Positions 1 to 9,761 are shown, counted from the first letter of the stretch. The stretch: 64,000 nt of DNA from Bryobacteraceae bacterium CoA2 C42 (GCA_019931245.1 JAINDL010000096.1:1-64000), one strand, 5' to 3'. Numbers and translations: made by a program. The notes: generated by a model not told the origin, from the letters alone.

Positions 1-187
1 CTCTCTTGCAAGGGCTTTTGACACTCCGCTTGGCTCGGTCGGATCTCTCCTCCCGGCTGGAGTCTGCTACCGGGCGCTTCGGCGCTTACCCGGACAGCAC
101 TTGCACCTGTGAGAACTATGCGACTTTCAGGACGCACCATGCCGACGATTCTAACCAGCACATTCTGGATCGCAAATACCGTTTTCG

Positions 188-1006
188 CTATCCGGAAATC
201 AAGGAAAGCATGTTGCTCGACGCCGGCCGGTAGCCCACCTGCACCGAAATCTTCATCGCCGCCTCGCGAATCTGCGCGGCGGACGTCTCAATCGCCTGCC
301 TCGTCATCACCTGCGCCGGAGCGCTCATGCTCAACGCCGCCACGCTCACCCCAGAGGCATCAAAAATCGGCGCCGCGACGCAGCGCAGACCAATCACGCC
401 CTCCTCGTTATCGATCGCGTAGCCCCGCTGCCGGATTCCCTTAAGCTCCTCCTTGAGATCACTCAACGAACAGATCGTGTGCTTGGTAAATCTAGGCAGC
501 CTCTGCGCACCAATCCGGTTCACCAACTCCGTGGGTTGCCACGCCAAAATCGCCTTACCCAATCCCGTCGCGTGCAACGGCCGCCTCTCCCCCGTGTCCG
601 CGTACAGATAAAGCCGGCTCGGACTGCCCACCGTATGCAGATAAAGCACCCACTCCCCATGCAGCGCCCCCAGATGAATCAACCCGGCACTCGTCCGCGC
701 CGCTTCCTGCATCACCAGAAACGACGCCCGGTATACCGGCGAGTTGCGCAGATAACCCGCCCCCGCCCACAACGCCTTGCCCGCCAACCGGTAACGGCGG
801 CTCGCCCCATCCTGCTCCGCAAAACCCGCCTCTACCAGCGTGGCAACCAGACGGTGCACCGATGCGAGCGGCTGCTCAAGACGCGCCGCCAGTTCCGAAA
901 GTGGAAACTCGTATGGCTCCTGCGCTAATAGCTCCAGCGCCTGGAAACACTTGAGCGTCGACGACATGCTTTCCCGGCGCGCAGCTTTTTTGGTCGGAGA
1001 GGACAT
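188..1006 (-). CDS. IclR-family transcriptional regulator
   Basis: A 272-residue protein with an IclR layout: a winged helix-turn-helix at about residues 15-75 (SELAARLEQPLASVHRLVAT is the recognition part) and an effector-binding domain from about 80 to 260. The family binds short palindromes and senses small carboxylates or sugar acids. It is divergent from the TonB receptor/SDR/dehydratase operon that starts about 100 bp away, so it probably controls that operon; this is inferred from position. The first ATG gives a basic 13-residue extension, and an internal ATG at residue 14 (MSSTLKCF) is also possible. No clear ribosome binding site decides between them. Confidence 0.9.
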   Translation of the reverse strand: MSSPTKKAARRESMSSTLKCFQALELLAQEPYEFPLSELAARLEQPLASVHRLVATLVEAGFAEQDGASRRYRLAGKALWAGAGYLRNSPVYRASFLVMQEAARTSAGLIHLGALHGEWVLYLHTVGSPSRLYLYADTGERRPLHATGLGKAILAWQPTELVNRIGAQRLPRFTKHTICSLSDLKEELKGIRQRGYAIDNEEGVIGLRCVAAPIFDASGVSVAALSMSAPAQVMTRQAIETSAAQIREAAMKISVQVGYRPASSNMLSLISG

Positions 1007-1035
1007 CCGCAGAGGATATCACGTTTCCGCATTGC

Positions 1036-1048
1036 AGAATTTAATTCT
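1036..1048. promoter_or_regulatory. Candidate IclR-type operator (inverted repeat)
   Basis: The sequence AGAATT-T-AATTCT is a perfect inverted repeat with 6-bp arms and a 1-bp centre. It ends 1 bp before the -35 box of the rightward promoter and lies in the gap between the regulator and the operon. IclR proteins commonly bind short A/T-rich palindromes. Assignment as the operator of the adjacent regulator is inferred. Confidence 0.4.
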
Positions 1049-1049
1049 A

Positions 1050-1078
1050 TTGACACAAGCCGACTCCGCGGATAAACT
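1050..1078 (+). promoter_or_regulatory. Sigma70-type promoter for the TonB receptor operon
   Basis: TTGACA (1050-1055), a 17-bp spacer and TAAACT (1073-1078) form a near-consensus promoter reading towards the TonB receptor. Transcription would begin near 1085. That leaves only about 4 nt before the ATG at 1089 but about 25 nt before the ATG at 1110, which favours the second start. Confidence 0.6.
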
Positions 1079-1109
1079 CCTCAGGGAAATGCCAGAACTC
1101 ATTTCCACA

Positions 1110-4100
1110 ATGCAGAATCCGATCAGCCTCCGCGCTATCGTCTGCGGCATCCTGTTCACCTGCTCCGGAGTCGTGCTAGCCCAGGGAACGGGCTCCCTCA
1201 GCGGCTCCGTTCTCGACCCCGGCGGCGCCGCCGTCCCCGGAGCCCAGATCACCCTCCGCGACACTCGCAACAACTCCTCCCGCCAGATCACCACCAACGG
1301 CGAGGGACAGTACTCCCTCACTCCCCTGCGCGCCGGCCTCTACCAGTTGGAAATCGAAGCCAACGGTTTCCAGCGCTTCCTCCAAAAAGACATCCGCCTT
1401 CAGGTCGACGAACGCCTCCGCATCGACGCCACCCTCCAACTCGGCGCCGTCACCGAAACCGTTCAGGTCACCGGACAGGCCACCGCCGTCAACACCCAGG
1501 ACGCCGTCCTCCGCAACGTTGTCGACGCCAAACGCATGGTTGACCTCCCGCTTAACGGCCGCAACGCCCTCCAGCTTGCCGTACTCACCCCTGGCGTCCT
1601 CCCGATTCGCAGCGATGTCGGAGGTTCCTTTCAACCGGCCGACCAGGTCAGCGTCTCCGTCAGCGGTAGCCGCTCGAACGGCCTCAACTATGTCATGGAC
1701 GGCGGCGACAACATGGACACCTATCGCTCGGTTGCCAACTCCTTCCCCAATCCGGACCTCCTGCAGGAGTTCAGCGTCCAGACCAACAGCTATTCCGCCG
1801 AGTTCGGCGGACGCGCCGGCGGCGTTCTCAACGTCGTCACCCGGGCCGGTACGAACGACTACCACGGCTCCTTCTTCAACTTCCTGCGCAACTACCGCCT
1901 CAACGCACGCAACTTCTTTGCCCCCACTCACGATGGTCTGAAGCGGAACCAGTACGGCATGGCCTTCGGCGGACCCCTCCGCATCCCCAAACTCTACAAC
2001 GGCCGCAACAAGACGTTCTTCTTCGGTGGATTTCAGAAGACTCCCATTCGCTCCGCACCCGCGAACCTCATCACGCAGGTCCTCCGCACCGGCCAGCGCG
2101 CCGGCGACTACAGCAACGTCCTCGACGGCCGCGGCAATCTCATTATCATCCGCGACCCCGCCGCCGGAAACACCCCCTTTGCGGCCAACCGGATTCCCAC
2201 CAGCCGCCTCGATCCCGTCTTTCAACGCTTCCTCTCCCAGGGCGTCCCCACCACCGACGATCCCGCCGGACTCCTCCGCTACCAGCGCCCCAACTTCTCG
2301 AACAACGACGAATGGAGCCTCCGCGTCGATCAGGTCCTCAACGACCGCAACCGCCTCTACGGCCGCGTCTTCCGCGAGGACAACACCGTCCCCAATCTCG
2401 GCGTCCCCGGAAACATCATCAGCTTTACCAACTCCCTCGTCCAGAAAGCCACCAACGCCACCCTCAACTACACCCGCATCTTCACCCCCTCCCTCGTTGG
2501 CGAATTCGGCACCACCTTCAACCGCTCCTGGGGCATTCGCGGTGAGGCCGCCCCCTTCACCTGGTCCGATCTCGGCGCCCGCCTCACCCCCGCCGCCGGC
2601 AGCCGGGACTTCATCCTGAACAGCGTCCCGGGATACTTCGCCATCAACCTGTTCGGCGACACCACCCTTGTCCGCAATAACTTCCAGTACAAAGGCTCCC
2701 TCACATGGATCCGCGGACGACACACCATCAAATTCGGCCTCGATACCATCCGCCGCCAGTTCAATCTCCCCCACGTCAACACCAACGGCAACGGCGCCTA
2801 CGCCTTCGGTCAGACCACCGGCGACGGCGCCGCCGATGCCCTCCTCGGACTCCCCAGCAGCTTCTCCCAGTCCGATGGCTTCCGCGTCGAAGTGCGCCAG
2901 ACCGACTGGATCGGCTTCCTGCAGGACGACTATAAAATAAGCCGCCGCGTGACCCTCAACCTGGGCCTCCGCTATGAACCCTTCCGCCCGTGGGAGGACC
3001 AGTGGCTCCCCAGTATGCCTCAGGCCGCCTACTTCGTACCCGGCCAGAAATCAAGCGTCTTCACCGACGCCCCCACCGGCATGCTCTTCTTCGGCGACCC
3101 CGGCATCGCCCGGTCCCTCGCCCCCCGCCGCAATCTGCGCCTCTCCCCCCGCCTCGGACTCGCCATCGATCCCTTCGGCGACGGCAAAAGCAGTATCCGC
3201 CTCGGCTACGGCGTCTTCTACGACAATCTCCTGCCCACCGAGCAGGTCCAGCAACCCGCCAACCTGCCCATGTTCGCCACCGCCATCAACTTCCCCTTCC
3301 CGCGCTCCACCGCCGACCCCTACGCCGGCCGCGTCTCCCCGTTCCCCGGACCCTCCCCCAAACCGGCCAACTTCCCCATCCCGCGCCCGCTCAGCTGGCC
3401 CGCCATGGACCCGAACTTTAACAATCCCTACATCCAGCAATGGAACGTCACCGCCGAACGGCAGCTCTTCGGCGCCGCCAACATCCTGCGCGCCACCTAC
3501 CAGGGCTCGAAGGGAACCCGCCTCCCTCTCGTCTACCAGGAAAACACCGCCCGCTTCATTCCCGGCGCCTCCACCCGCGCCAACTTCAACGAACGCCGCC
3601 CCTACTGGCCAGACTTCGGCGGCATCCGCCTCATGAAGTCCATCGCCAACAGCACCTACCACGCCGCCATCTTCACCCTCGAACGCCGCTTCTCCCGCGA
3701 TTGGAGTCTCACCGGCTCCTACACTTGGTCCAAGAGCATCGATAACGCCATCAACTCCGCCAGCTCCAACTCCGGCGTCATCAACAACCCCTTCAATTGG
3801 AATAGCGATCGCGGCCGCGCCGACTCCGATCGCCCCCATGCGCTCGTCGTCTCCTATCTCTGGGACATGCCCAGGCTGAAAAGCTGGCACCCCGTCCTGC
3901 GCCATACCCTCGGCGGCTGGCAGAACAATGGCATCGTCAGCGCCTACTCCGGCGTTACCTTCTCCATCGCCGCCGGCATCGATCAATCCCTCACCGCCAA
4001 CGGCGCCGACCGCGCCGACTTCGCCGGCAACTGGCAGTTGGCCGCCAACCGCCCCAAGGGCGAACAGATCCTTCGCTGGTTCAATCCCGCCGCCTTCGTC

Positions 4101-4361
4101 CTCCCCCGGGAAGGCGCCTTCGGCAACAGCGGTCGCAACAACATGCGCGGCCCTGGCAGCCTCAACGTCGATTGGGGCCTCTTCAAACAGATCCCGATCG
4201 TCGAAGGACACACACTCCAATTCCGCACCGAATTCTTCAACCTGTTCAACCGGGCCAATCTCGGACTGCCCAACAGCAACCTCCAGTCCGCCCAGTTCGG
4301 ACGCATCACCTCCGCCGGCTCCCCGCGAGTCATCCAGTTCGCACTCAAGTACGTCTTCTAG
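1110..4361 (+). CDS. TonB-dependent receptor, Oar-like, with carboxypeptidase-regulatory domain
   Basis: An outer-membrane receptor of about 1083 residues. A signal peptide (MQNPISLRAIVCGILFTCSG, cleavage after LAQ) precedes a carboxypeptidase-regulatory-like beta-sandwich (about 25-110), a plug domain containing the acidobacterial hallmark LPLNGRN, and a long beta-barrel that ends in aromatic F (QFALKYVF), as expected for Bam-dependent insertion. The family imports large substrates, often glycan fragments, with TonB energy. An alternative start at 1089 would add seven residues; neither start has a strong Shine-Dalgarno, and the promoter position favours 1110. It is the first gene of a four-gene operon, with only 3 bp to the next. 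The substrate cannot be read from sequence; the neighbours suggest a sugar acid or oligosaccharide. Confidence 0.9.
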   Translation: MQNPISLRAIVCGILFTCSGVVLAQGTGSLSGSVLDPGGAAVPGAQITLRDTRNNSSRQITTNGEGQYSLTPLRAGLYQLEIEANGFQRFLQKDIRLQVDERLRIDATLQLGAVTETVQVTGQATAVNTQDAVLRNVVDAKRMVDLPLNGRNALQLAVLTPGVLPIRSDVGGSFQPADQVSVSVSGSRSNGLNYVMDGGDNMDTYRSVANSFPNPDLLQEFSVQTNSYSAEFGGRAGGVLNVVTRAGTNDYHGSFFNFLRNYRLNARNFFAPTHDGLKRNQYGMAFGGPLRIPKLYNGRNKTFFFGGFQKTPIRSAPANLITQVLRTGQRAGDYSNVLDGRGNLIIIRDPAAGNTPFAANRIPTSRLDPVFQRFLSQGVPTTDDPAGLLRYQRPNFSNNDEWSLRVDQVLNDRNRLYGRVFREDNTVPNLGVPGNIISFTNSLVQKATNATLNYTRIFTPSLVGEFGTTFNRSWGIRGEAAPFTWSDLGARLTPAAGSRDFILNSVPGYFAINLFGDTTLVRNNFQYKGSLTWIRGRHTIKFGLDTIRRQFNLPHVNTNGNGAYAFGQTTGDGAADALLGLPSSFSQSDGFRVEVRQTDWIGFLQDDYKISRRVTLNLGLRYEPFRPWEDQWLPSMPQAAYFVPGQKSSVFTDAPTGMLFFGDPGIARSLAPRRNLRLSPRLGLAIDPFGDGKSSIRLGYGVFYDNLLPTEQVQQPANLPMFATAINFPFPRSTADPYAGRVSPFPGPSPKPANFPIPRPLSWPAMDPNFNNPYIQQWNVTAERQLFGAANILRATYQGSKGTRLPLVYQENTARFIPGASTRANFNERRPYWPDFGGIRLMKSIANSTYHAAIFTLERRFSRDWSLTGSYTWSKSIDNAINSASSNSGVINNPFNWNSDRGRADSDRPHALVVSYLWDMPRLKSWHPVLRHTLGGWQNNGIVSAYSGVTFSIAAGIDQSLTANGADRADFAGNWQLAANRPKGEQILRWFNPAAFVLPREGAFGNSGRNNMRGPGSLNVDWGLFKQIPIVEGHTLQFRTEFFNLFNRANLGLPNSNLQSAQFGRITSAGSPRVIQFALKYVF

Positions 4362-4364
4362 AAA

Positions 4365-5090
4365 ATGTCCCAACGATTACTCGGCCAACGCGCCCTCGTC
4401 ACCGGTGGCTCCTCGGGCATCGGTCTCGCCATCGCGCAGGCGTTCCACCGCGAAGGAGCACACGTCACCGTCGGCGACCTCGCGGCGCCGCCCGGCGATC
4501 TTCCCTTCGTGGCTCTCGACGTCTCCCGCTGGCCCTCCGTGCAAAACACCATCCACGATTGCGGGCCCATCGACATTCTCGTCAACTGCGCCGGCATCAT
4601 GCACGTCGGCAAACTCCACGAAGTCGACCCGCAAGACTACGATCACGTCCAGTCCGTCAACGCCCGCGGCGTCTTTCTGTGCTGCCGCGCGGCCATCGAC
4701 GGTATGCTCGACGCCGGCCGCGGCAACATCATCAACCTCGCCTCGGTCGCCTCCCTCATTGCCGTCGAGCGCCGCTTGGCCTACTGTGTCAGCAAGGGTG
4801 CCGTCCTCGCCCTCACCCGCGCCATCGCCGTCGACTACGCCGCCCAGGGCATTCGGGCTAACGCCATTTGTCCCGGCACCGTCGATACTCCGATGATCCG
4901 GGGCTACGTGGACCACTACTTCGGCCACGATGTCCCCGGTACCATCGCCGCCCTCCACGCCCGCCAACCCGTCGGCCGCATGGGCCGCGCCGAAGAGATC
5001 GCCGGCCTCGCCGTCTATCTCGCCAGCCACGAAAGCGCCTTCCTGACCGGCGCGGCAATTCCCATCGATGGAGGATGGACCGCCAAATGA
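4365..5090 (+). CDS. Short-chain dehydrogenase/reductase (SDR)
   Basis: A 241-residue classical SDR. It shows the NAD(P)-binding TGGSSGIG motif at about residues 13-20, NCAG in place of NNAG, an active-site serine in NLASVAS, and YCVSK as the catalytic YxxxK. The C-terminus (GAAIPIDGGW) is typical of sugar- or polyol-oxidising members such as fucose or rhamnose dehydrogenases. It starts 3 bp after the receptor and overlaps the dehydratase gene by ATGA, so translation of the two is probably coupled. Likely it oxidises a sugar to the lactone or acid that the next enzyme dehydrates; the exact substrate is not determined. Confidence 0.85.
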   Translation: MSQRLLGQRALVTGGSSGIGLAIAQAFHREGAHVTVGDLAAPPGDLPFVALDVSRWPSVQNTIHDCGPIDILVNCAGIMHVGKLHEVDPQDYDHVQSVNARGVFLCCRAAIDGMLDAGRGNIINLASVASLIAVERRLAYCVSKGAVLALTRAIAVDYAAQGIRANAICPGTVDTPMIRGYVDHYFGHDVPGTIAALHARQPVGRMGRAEEIAGLAVYLASHESAFLTGAAIPIDGGWTAK

Positions 5091-6313
5091 AAATCACCCG
5101 CTTATCCTGGGCCGTCCTCGAAGCCAATTACGATTGGACCATCGTCCGCATCGACGCCGCCGGCGGCCTCTATGGCCTCGGCGAGGCCTATATGGGGCCC
5201 GGGCTCACCGCCATCCTCGACGAACTGCGCCCCCTCGTGCTCGGCGCCGACGCCGCCCAAATCGAACAGATCGTTCGCAAACTGCGCGGCTGCACCGTCC
5301 ATGCCTCCCCGGGGGTCTGCTTCCACGCCATCGCCGGAATCGAAGCCGCGCTCTGGGATCTCCTCGGCAAAGCTTGGCGCCAGCCCGTCTGGAAACTGCT
5401 CGGCGGACAGTTCCGTCACCGCGTCCGCGTCTACGCCGATTGCCACGCCGGCGACGCTCTCGACAGCATGAACGCCGTGCTCCAGTCGCGGACGCCCTCC
5501 TGGGCCGGCGGCGGAGATGTCGTCCCCGCCGCCGTCAGCCTCAAACACCACGGCTGGAATCCCGCCGAAACCGACTTCCCTCCCCCGGCCCGCTATCGCG
5601 CCCGCGCCCGGGAAATGGCCGACCGCGGCTTCACCGCCTTGAAGTTCGATGCCGACATCCCCCCCCCCCTGCCCACCGACAACTACAACCGGTCCCTGCG
5701 CCGCGAAGAGATCGATTTCGTCCTCGAACGCCTGCGCGCCGTTCGCGCCGAGATCGGTCCCGGCATCGACCTCGCCGTCGACTGCCATTGGAGCTACGCT
5801 ACCCCCGATGCCATTCAACTCGGCCGCGCCCTCGGCGAACTCGATCTGCTCTGGCTCGAAGATCCGGTCCCCCCGGAAAGTGTCCGCCAACTGCGCGCCG
5901 TCCAGACCAGCGTGCCCATGCCCGTCGCCACCGGCGAAAACCACTACCTGCTCACCGATTTCCTCCGCCTCATCGAAGAGGGCGGCGTCCGCCTCCTCGC
6001 CCCGGACATCCAGAAGATCGGCGCCCTCGATCTCAAAGCTCTCTCCCGCCTCGCCGACGCCATGGCCACCAGCCTCACCATCCACAACATCAGCGGCCCC
6101 ATCGGAACCGTCTTCTCCGCCCACGTCTGTTCCACCATTCCTAACTTTCTCGCCCTCGAATGGCACGGCGCCAGCGTCCCGTTTTTCGATCAACTCTGCG
6201 GCCCCTCGATCGACCGTGGCTTCATCTCCCTCACCGATGCGCCCGGCTTGGGAGTGACACTCGACCAGGACACGGCCAAGCGCTATGCCAAGCCCGGAGA
6301 GGAATTCTTCTAA
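5087..6313 (+). CDS. Enolase-superfamily sugar-acid dehydratase (mandelate racemase/galactonate dehydratase-like)
   Basis: A 408-residue protein with the mandelate racemase capping domain and TIM barrel. Catalytic positions are visible: K186-x-D188 (LKFDAD), metal ligands D232, E258 and E284, the D232-x-H234 pair (VDCHW), D307 and the base H333 (TIHN). The D-x-H arrangement at the end of the third strand is typical of galactonate and related acid-sugar dehydratases rather than of racemases. The expected reaction is removal of water from a sugar acid to give a 2-keto-3-deoxy acid. The start at 5087 overlaps the SDR stop (ATGA). Together with the SDR and receptor it suggests a non-phosphorylating sugar oxidation route. 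Confidence 0.85.
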   Translation: MKITRLSWAVLEANYDWTIVRIDAAGGLYGLGEAYMGPGLTAILDELRPLVLGADAAQIEQIVRKLRGCTVHASPGVCFHAIAGIEAALWDLLGKAWRQPVWKLLGGQFRHRVRVYADCHAGDALDSMNAVLQSRTPSWAGGGDVVPAAVSLKHHGWNPAETDFPPPARYRARAREMADRGFTALKFDADIPPPLPTDNYNRSLRREEIDFVLERLRAVRAEIGPGIDLAVDCHWSYATPDAIQLGRALGELDLLWLEDPVPPESVRQLRAVQTSVPMPVATGENHYLLTDFLRLIEEGGVRLLAPDIQKIGALDLKALSRLADAMATSLTIHNISGPIGTVFSAHVCSTIPNFLALEWHGASVPFFDQLCGPSIDRGFISLTDAPGLGVTLDQDTAKRYAKPGEEFF

Positions 6314-8053
6314 ATGATCATCACCGCCTTTTTCCTGCTCGCCGCCGCAGTGCACCAAGTGCAGCCCGGCCAGAACGCCCAGTCCATCGTCGACGCCGCC
6401 CAACCCGGAGACCACATCGTCTTTCGCCCCGGCGTTCACCTGCAGAAACTCGGCCGCCACCGGTCCATGGTCTACATCGACAAGCCTCTCGACATCGAAC
6501 TCGAAGCGGGTGCGATCCTTCGGCTGGCCGACCGGCAATCGGAACTCGAACCGGAACCCGAAATCACCACCGACCACGGCGCGCCCAAAACCATCGACGA
6601 CTTCGCTGTCGGCGGCACGTATGATCGCACACTCGGCGAGGTGATCTACACCATCCGCATCGACGGTGAAGGAACCTTTTCCTGGGGCAGTACCGCCTCG
6701 GCCCGGTACGCCGCCACCAACGCCGGCCTCGACGTCCAGCATCTCAAAGTCCCCATCACCGGAGACTGGCAGGAACTCAGCCACGGCGTGAAAGTCCGCT
6801 TCCCCAGCAAACGCGGCTACAGCATCGGCAGCCTTTGGTTCCTCTCCTTCGACGGGCCGGAGGCCTACGGCATCCGCATCGGCCATGGCACCCAAACCGA
6901 TTACATCGATGGCGTCCGCATCTTCGGCCGGGGGACGATCGACCTGAATAATCAAAACAATGCCCAGCCCAGCGGTCTTGTCAAGAACATCAATGCCTGT
7001 GTCCTGGTCCACGGGCGGGTCCGGAACGTCAGCGTCGATGGCATCACCATGACCAACACCATGCGTTCGGTCATGCTCTACGGCGAACACACCGGTAAGT
7101 TCCTGCAAGGCGGCGCCGTGGGTCCCGGCGAGAGCTTCGATGCCGAAAACATCTCCATCCAGCACACCCGCACCATCAACCCCGGCGGCAGCGGCTACCT
7201 CCTCGGTCACCCCTCCCATCGCGGTTGGCTGCGCAAGGTGCGCTGTAACTTCAACTACATGGAGACGGCCACCACCTCAATCGAACCCAACTTCCAACTC
7301 GACCAGTACGAAGTCATCGGCAACGTGATCAAAAGCGCCGGCCACGCCATTCACTGCTGGCGCCGGTCCACCAACGGAATCGTCGCCGATAATGTCCGCA
7401 TCGACGATTCCACCGGCAAAAAGGTCGTCATGACGGGTTCGCCCGGCGCCTGGCAGCCCTCTGAAAACATTCTCATCCGCGGCAACCGGAACCACTTGAG
7501 CGATCCCTTCGGACCCTGGGCCAACGTGGTTGGCGGCCAGGATAACCGCGCCACCGGCCCCTTCGCGGTCGTCACCGGCGGCCAGGCCAGCACGGCCGCG
7601 GCGCCCTACTCCCGGGCCCAGGGCCACCAGGCCCGCACCAAACGCCCCGGAGAAGATGCCCTCGCCGCCGGCGCCTTCCAGTCACCCGGCGATGCTCAGA
7701 CCAGTCTCCTTGTCGCCCGGGCTATCACCAAGGACAATACCACCGTCGAACTCCGCCCGGGCTCCGGAGAGATTACGCTGGAGCCGGACTCCACCATCGC
7801 CTTCCGGATTCTCGCCGTGGCCCACCCCGCAGCCGGCGCCGAACCAGCCGGCTTCGAACTCGTCGGTCTCGCCTCCCGCTCGAGCGCCGGCGTTACCGTG
7901 CAACTGCAGCGTAATACGCCCTTGGCCTCCTCCGCCGCCTCGCTCTCCGTCACCGGCGGAACGCACCTGCGGATCCAGGCCCAGGGCGTGCCTGGGGCAA
8001 CCCTCCGGTGGGTCGCCCGGATCGAACTGGCTGAAGCGGGCCTATTGCGCTGA
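6314..8053 (+). CDS. Secreted right-handed beta-helix protein (pectate-lyase/GH28-like fold)
   Basis: A 579-residue protein whose ATG follows the dehydratase stop without any gap. A short hydrophobic N-terminus (MIITAFFLLAAA) looks like an export signal. Repeated strand-turn segments with regular N, G and V positions between about residues 170 and 420 indicate a parallel beta-helix, as in pectate lyases, polygalacturonases and related polysaccharide-active enzymes. The C-terminal 130 residues look like a separate beta-rich domain. Active-site residues of a known family could not be assigned. Its operon position suggests it releases or binds the sugar handled by the upstream genes. Confidence 0.7.
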   Translation: MIITAFFLLAAAVHQVQPGQNAQSIVDAAQPGDHIVFRPGVHLQKLGRHRSMVYIDKPLDIELEAGAILRLADRQSELEPEPEITTDHGAPKTIDDFAVGGTYDRTLGEVIYTIRIDGEGTFSWGSTASARYAATNAGLDVQHLKVPITGDWQELSHGVKVRFPSKRGYSIGSLWFLSFDGPEAYGIRIGHGTQTDYIDGVRIFGRGTIDLNNQNNAQPSGLVKNINACVLVHGRVRNVSVDGITMTNTMRSVMLYGEHTGKFLQGGAVGPGESFDAENISIQHTRTINPGGSGYLLGHPSHRGWLRKVRCNFNYMETATTSIEPNFQLDQYEVIGNVIKSAGHAIHCWRRSTNGIVADNVRIDDSTGKKVVMTGSPGAWQPSENILIRGNRNHLSDPFGPWANVVGGQDNRATGPFAVVTGGQASTAAAPYSRAQGHQARTKRPGEDALAAGAFQSPGDAQTSLLVARAITKDNTTVELRPGSGEITLEPDSTIAFRILAVAHPAAGAEPAGFELVGLASRSSAGVTVQLQRNTPLASSAASLSVTGGTHLRIQAQGVPGATLRWVARIELAEAGLLR

Positions 8054-8081
8054 CCCCACGCGGGGAATCCCTGGTTTCCCC
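8054..8081 (+). terminator. Possible operon-end hairpin
   Basis: GGGGAA (8062-8067) can pair with TTCCCC (8076-8081), starting 8 bp after the beta-helix stop codon. There is no U-tract, so a Rho-independent terminator is uncertain. The remaining stretch to 8333 shows no gene that I can support. Confidence 0.3.
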
Positions 8082-8333
8082 ACCTGCTTCCCACCGGGAG
8101 CCGCCAGTGCCGGGTGGACTTGCGAAAATCCCGGCGGAACATCACCACGCAGGACCATCCGGTCCCTCTGATCTCCCCCCCCTTGCGCATACCACTCCAG
8201 CCGCAATCCTCCCCCGCGGACGCCTCAACTGCGGTTGCCCGGCTGCCCCCGCCCGGCCCGAAAGCTACACCGCCAAGCACCCTCGACGCCGGACGCCGCA
8301 CCCTCGTTCCTCCACACACGGACCACCGCGTCG

Positions 8334-9761
8334 CTACAGCATCGCCTCTACCGCCCGGCCCGCAACATCCGTAAGGCGGAAATCGCGGCCCTGATGCCGG
8401 AACGTCAACCGCTTGGGATCGAGACCAAGACAATGAAGCAGCGTGGCGTGCAGATCGTGTAACTCCACGCGGCCATCCACCACCCGCATCCCCAAATCGT
8501 CGGCCCGCCCCAAAGTCAGGCCCCCGCGGACGCCGCCTCCCGCCAGCAGCATCGGAAACGCATCCGGATGGTGGGCGCGGCCCGTGTCGGCTTCGCGGTC
8601 CGGGCGCAGCGTCTGCGCCAGCGGCGTACGGCCGAACTCCCCGCCCCAAACCACAATCGTGTCCTGCAGCAGACCTCGCTGCTTCAGATCCTGGGTCTAC
8701 GCCGCCGAAGGCTGATCGGTGGCGCGGCAGTTCCTCTGGTGGCCCGCCGTCAGGCTCGCATGATCGTCCCACGTCGCGTGTAAAACCAGCACGCAACGCA
8801 CGCCCAGCTCCACCATGCGACGGGCCAGCAGGCCGTTGGCCCCAAACGCCCGCGTCGGCTCCTGGTCCAGTCCGTAAAGCGCCCGTGTGGCCGCGGACTC
8901 CTGCCCGAGATCAAGCAGTTCGGGAGCCGCCGACTGCATCCGGAACGCCAGCTCATAGGACGCTATGCGGGAGTCGATCTCGGGCTCCCCGGTCTCCCCC
9001 CGGTGGATCTCGTTCCACGTGCGGATGCCGTCCAGCCGTGCGCGCTGCTCCCGCCGGCTGACGCCCGGCGGATTGCCCAGATACGGAATCGCTTCCCCGC
9101 TGCCGGCAAACGGCACCCCGCTGTAGAGTGATGGCAAAAAGCCGCTCGAAAACAGACCCGAACTGGAACTGCTGCCCCGGCCCGAGGTCAGCACCACAAA
9201 ACGCGGCAGGTTCTGGGATTCACTCCCCAAGCCGTACAACAACCACGAACCGAGCGCGGGCCGGCCCACCAGCGGACTGCCGCAGTGCAGCAGCAACTGC
9301 CCAGGATGATGGTTGAACTGGTCGCTGTACATCGACCGCACCATGCACCGATCATCCGCGTACGTCGCCAGATGCGGCAGCCAATCCGAGAACTCCATTC
9401 CCGACTGGCCGTACCAGGCAAACGGGCGGCGGCTGGCCCACACCTTCGCCGTCGGCTTGATAAAAGCAAAGCGCAGTCCAGCCCGCATCGACTCCGGCAG
9501 CGGCGACCCATCCAGGCGCTGCAGCGCCGGCTTGGGATCAAACAGATCCACCTGGCTCGGGCCGCCTTCCATGAAGAGAAAAATGATGCTCTTGGCGCGC
9601 GGAGCGAAATGCGGCTTCGCCGCCGGCGTATCGGCCCGGAGCAGCTGCGCCAGGGCAATCGTCCCAAGCCCGGCGGCGGAGTCGCCTCGGCGCTCACCAA
9701 AAGCTGACCACGTCGAAAACACCCATTGCCTCGTGGCACGGCACGGCAAGCGTTGGTTCAT
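8334..9761 (-). pseudogene. DUF1501 protein, disrupted (in-frame stop and N-terminal frame damage)
   Basis: The reading encodes a DUF1501 (sulfatase-fold, periplasmic) protein: FLFMEGGPSQVDLFDPKP, DQFNHHP, and [16 protein letters not shown] near the C-terminus. An in-frame TAG at 8697-8699 falls between QPSAA and [10 protein letters not shown]. The same frame continues on both sides, so a single base change (for example TTG to TAG) explains it. Near the N-terminus a twin-arginine-like RRGQLLVSA is in a neighbouring frame (9692-9715) while GLGTIALAQLL returns to the main frame, which points to two compensating indels. In this family the gene is normally intact next to a DUF1549/DUF1553 partner, which here is also broken. 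Sequencing error cannot be excluded. Confidence 0.8.

Noticed and set aside
1176-2774. Long open frame on the minus strand opposite the TonB receptor
   Set aside because: Low-complexity G/A/V/E-rich translation without family features; a product of high third-position GC in the real gene. Similar long mirror frames occur opposite the genes at 5.1-7.2, 43.5-45.7 and 51.1-53.1 kb.
8082-8333. Possible further gene remnant next to the DUF1501 gene
   Set aside because: No frame gave residues matching the neighbouring families or any that I recognise.
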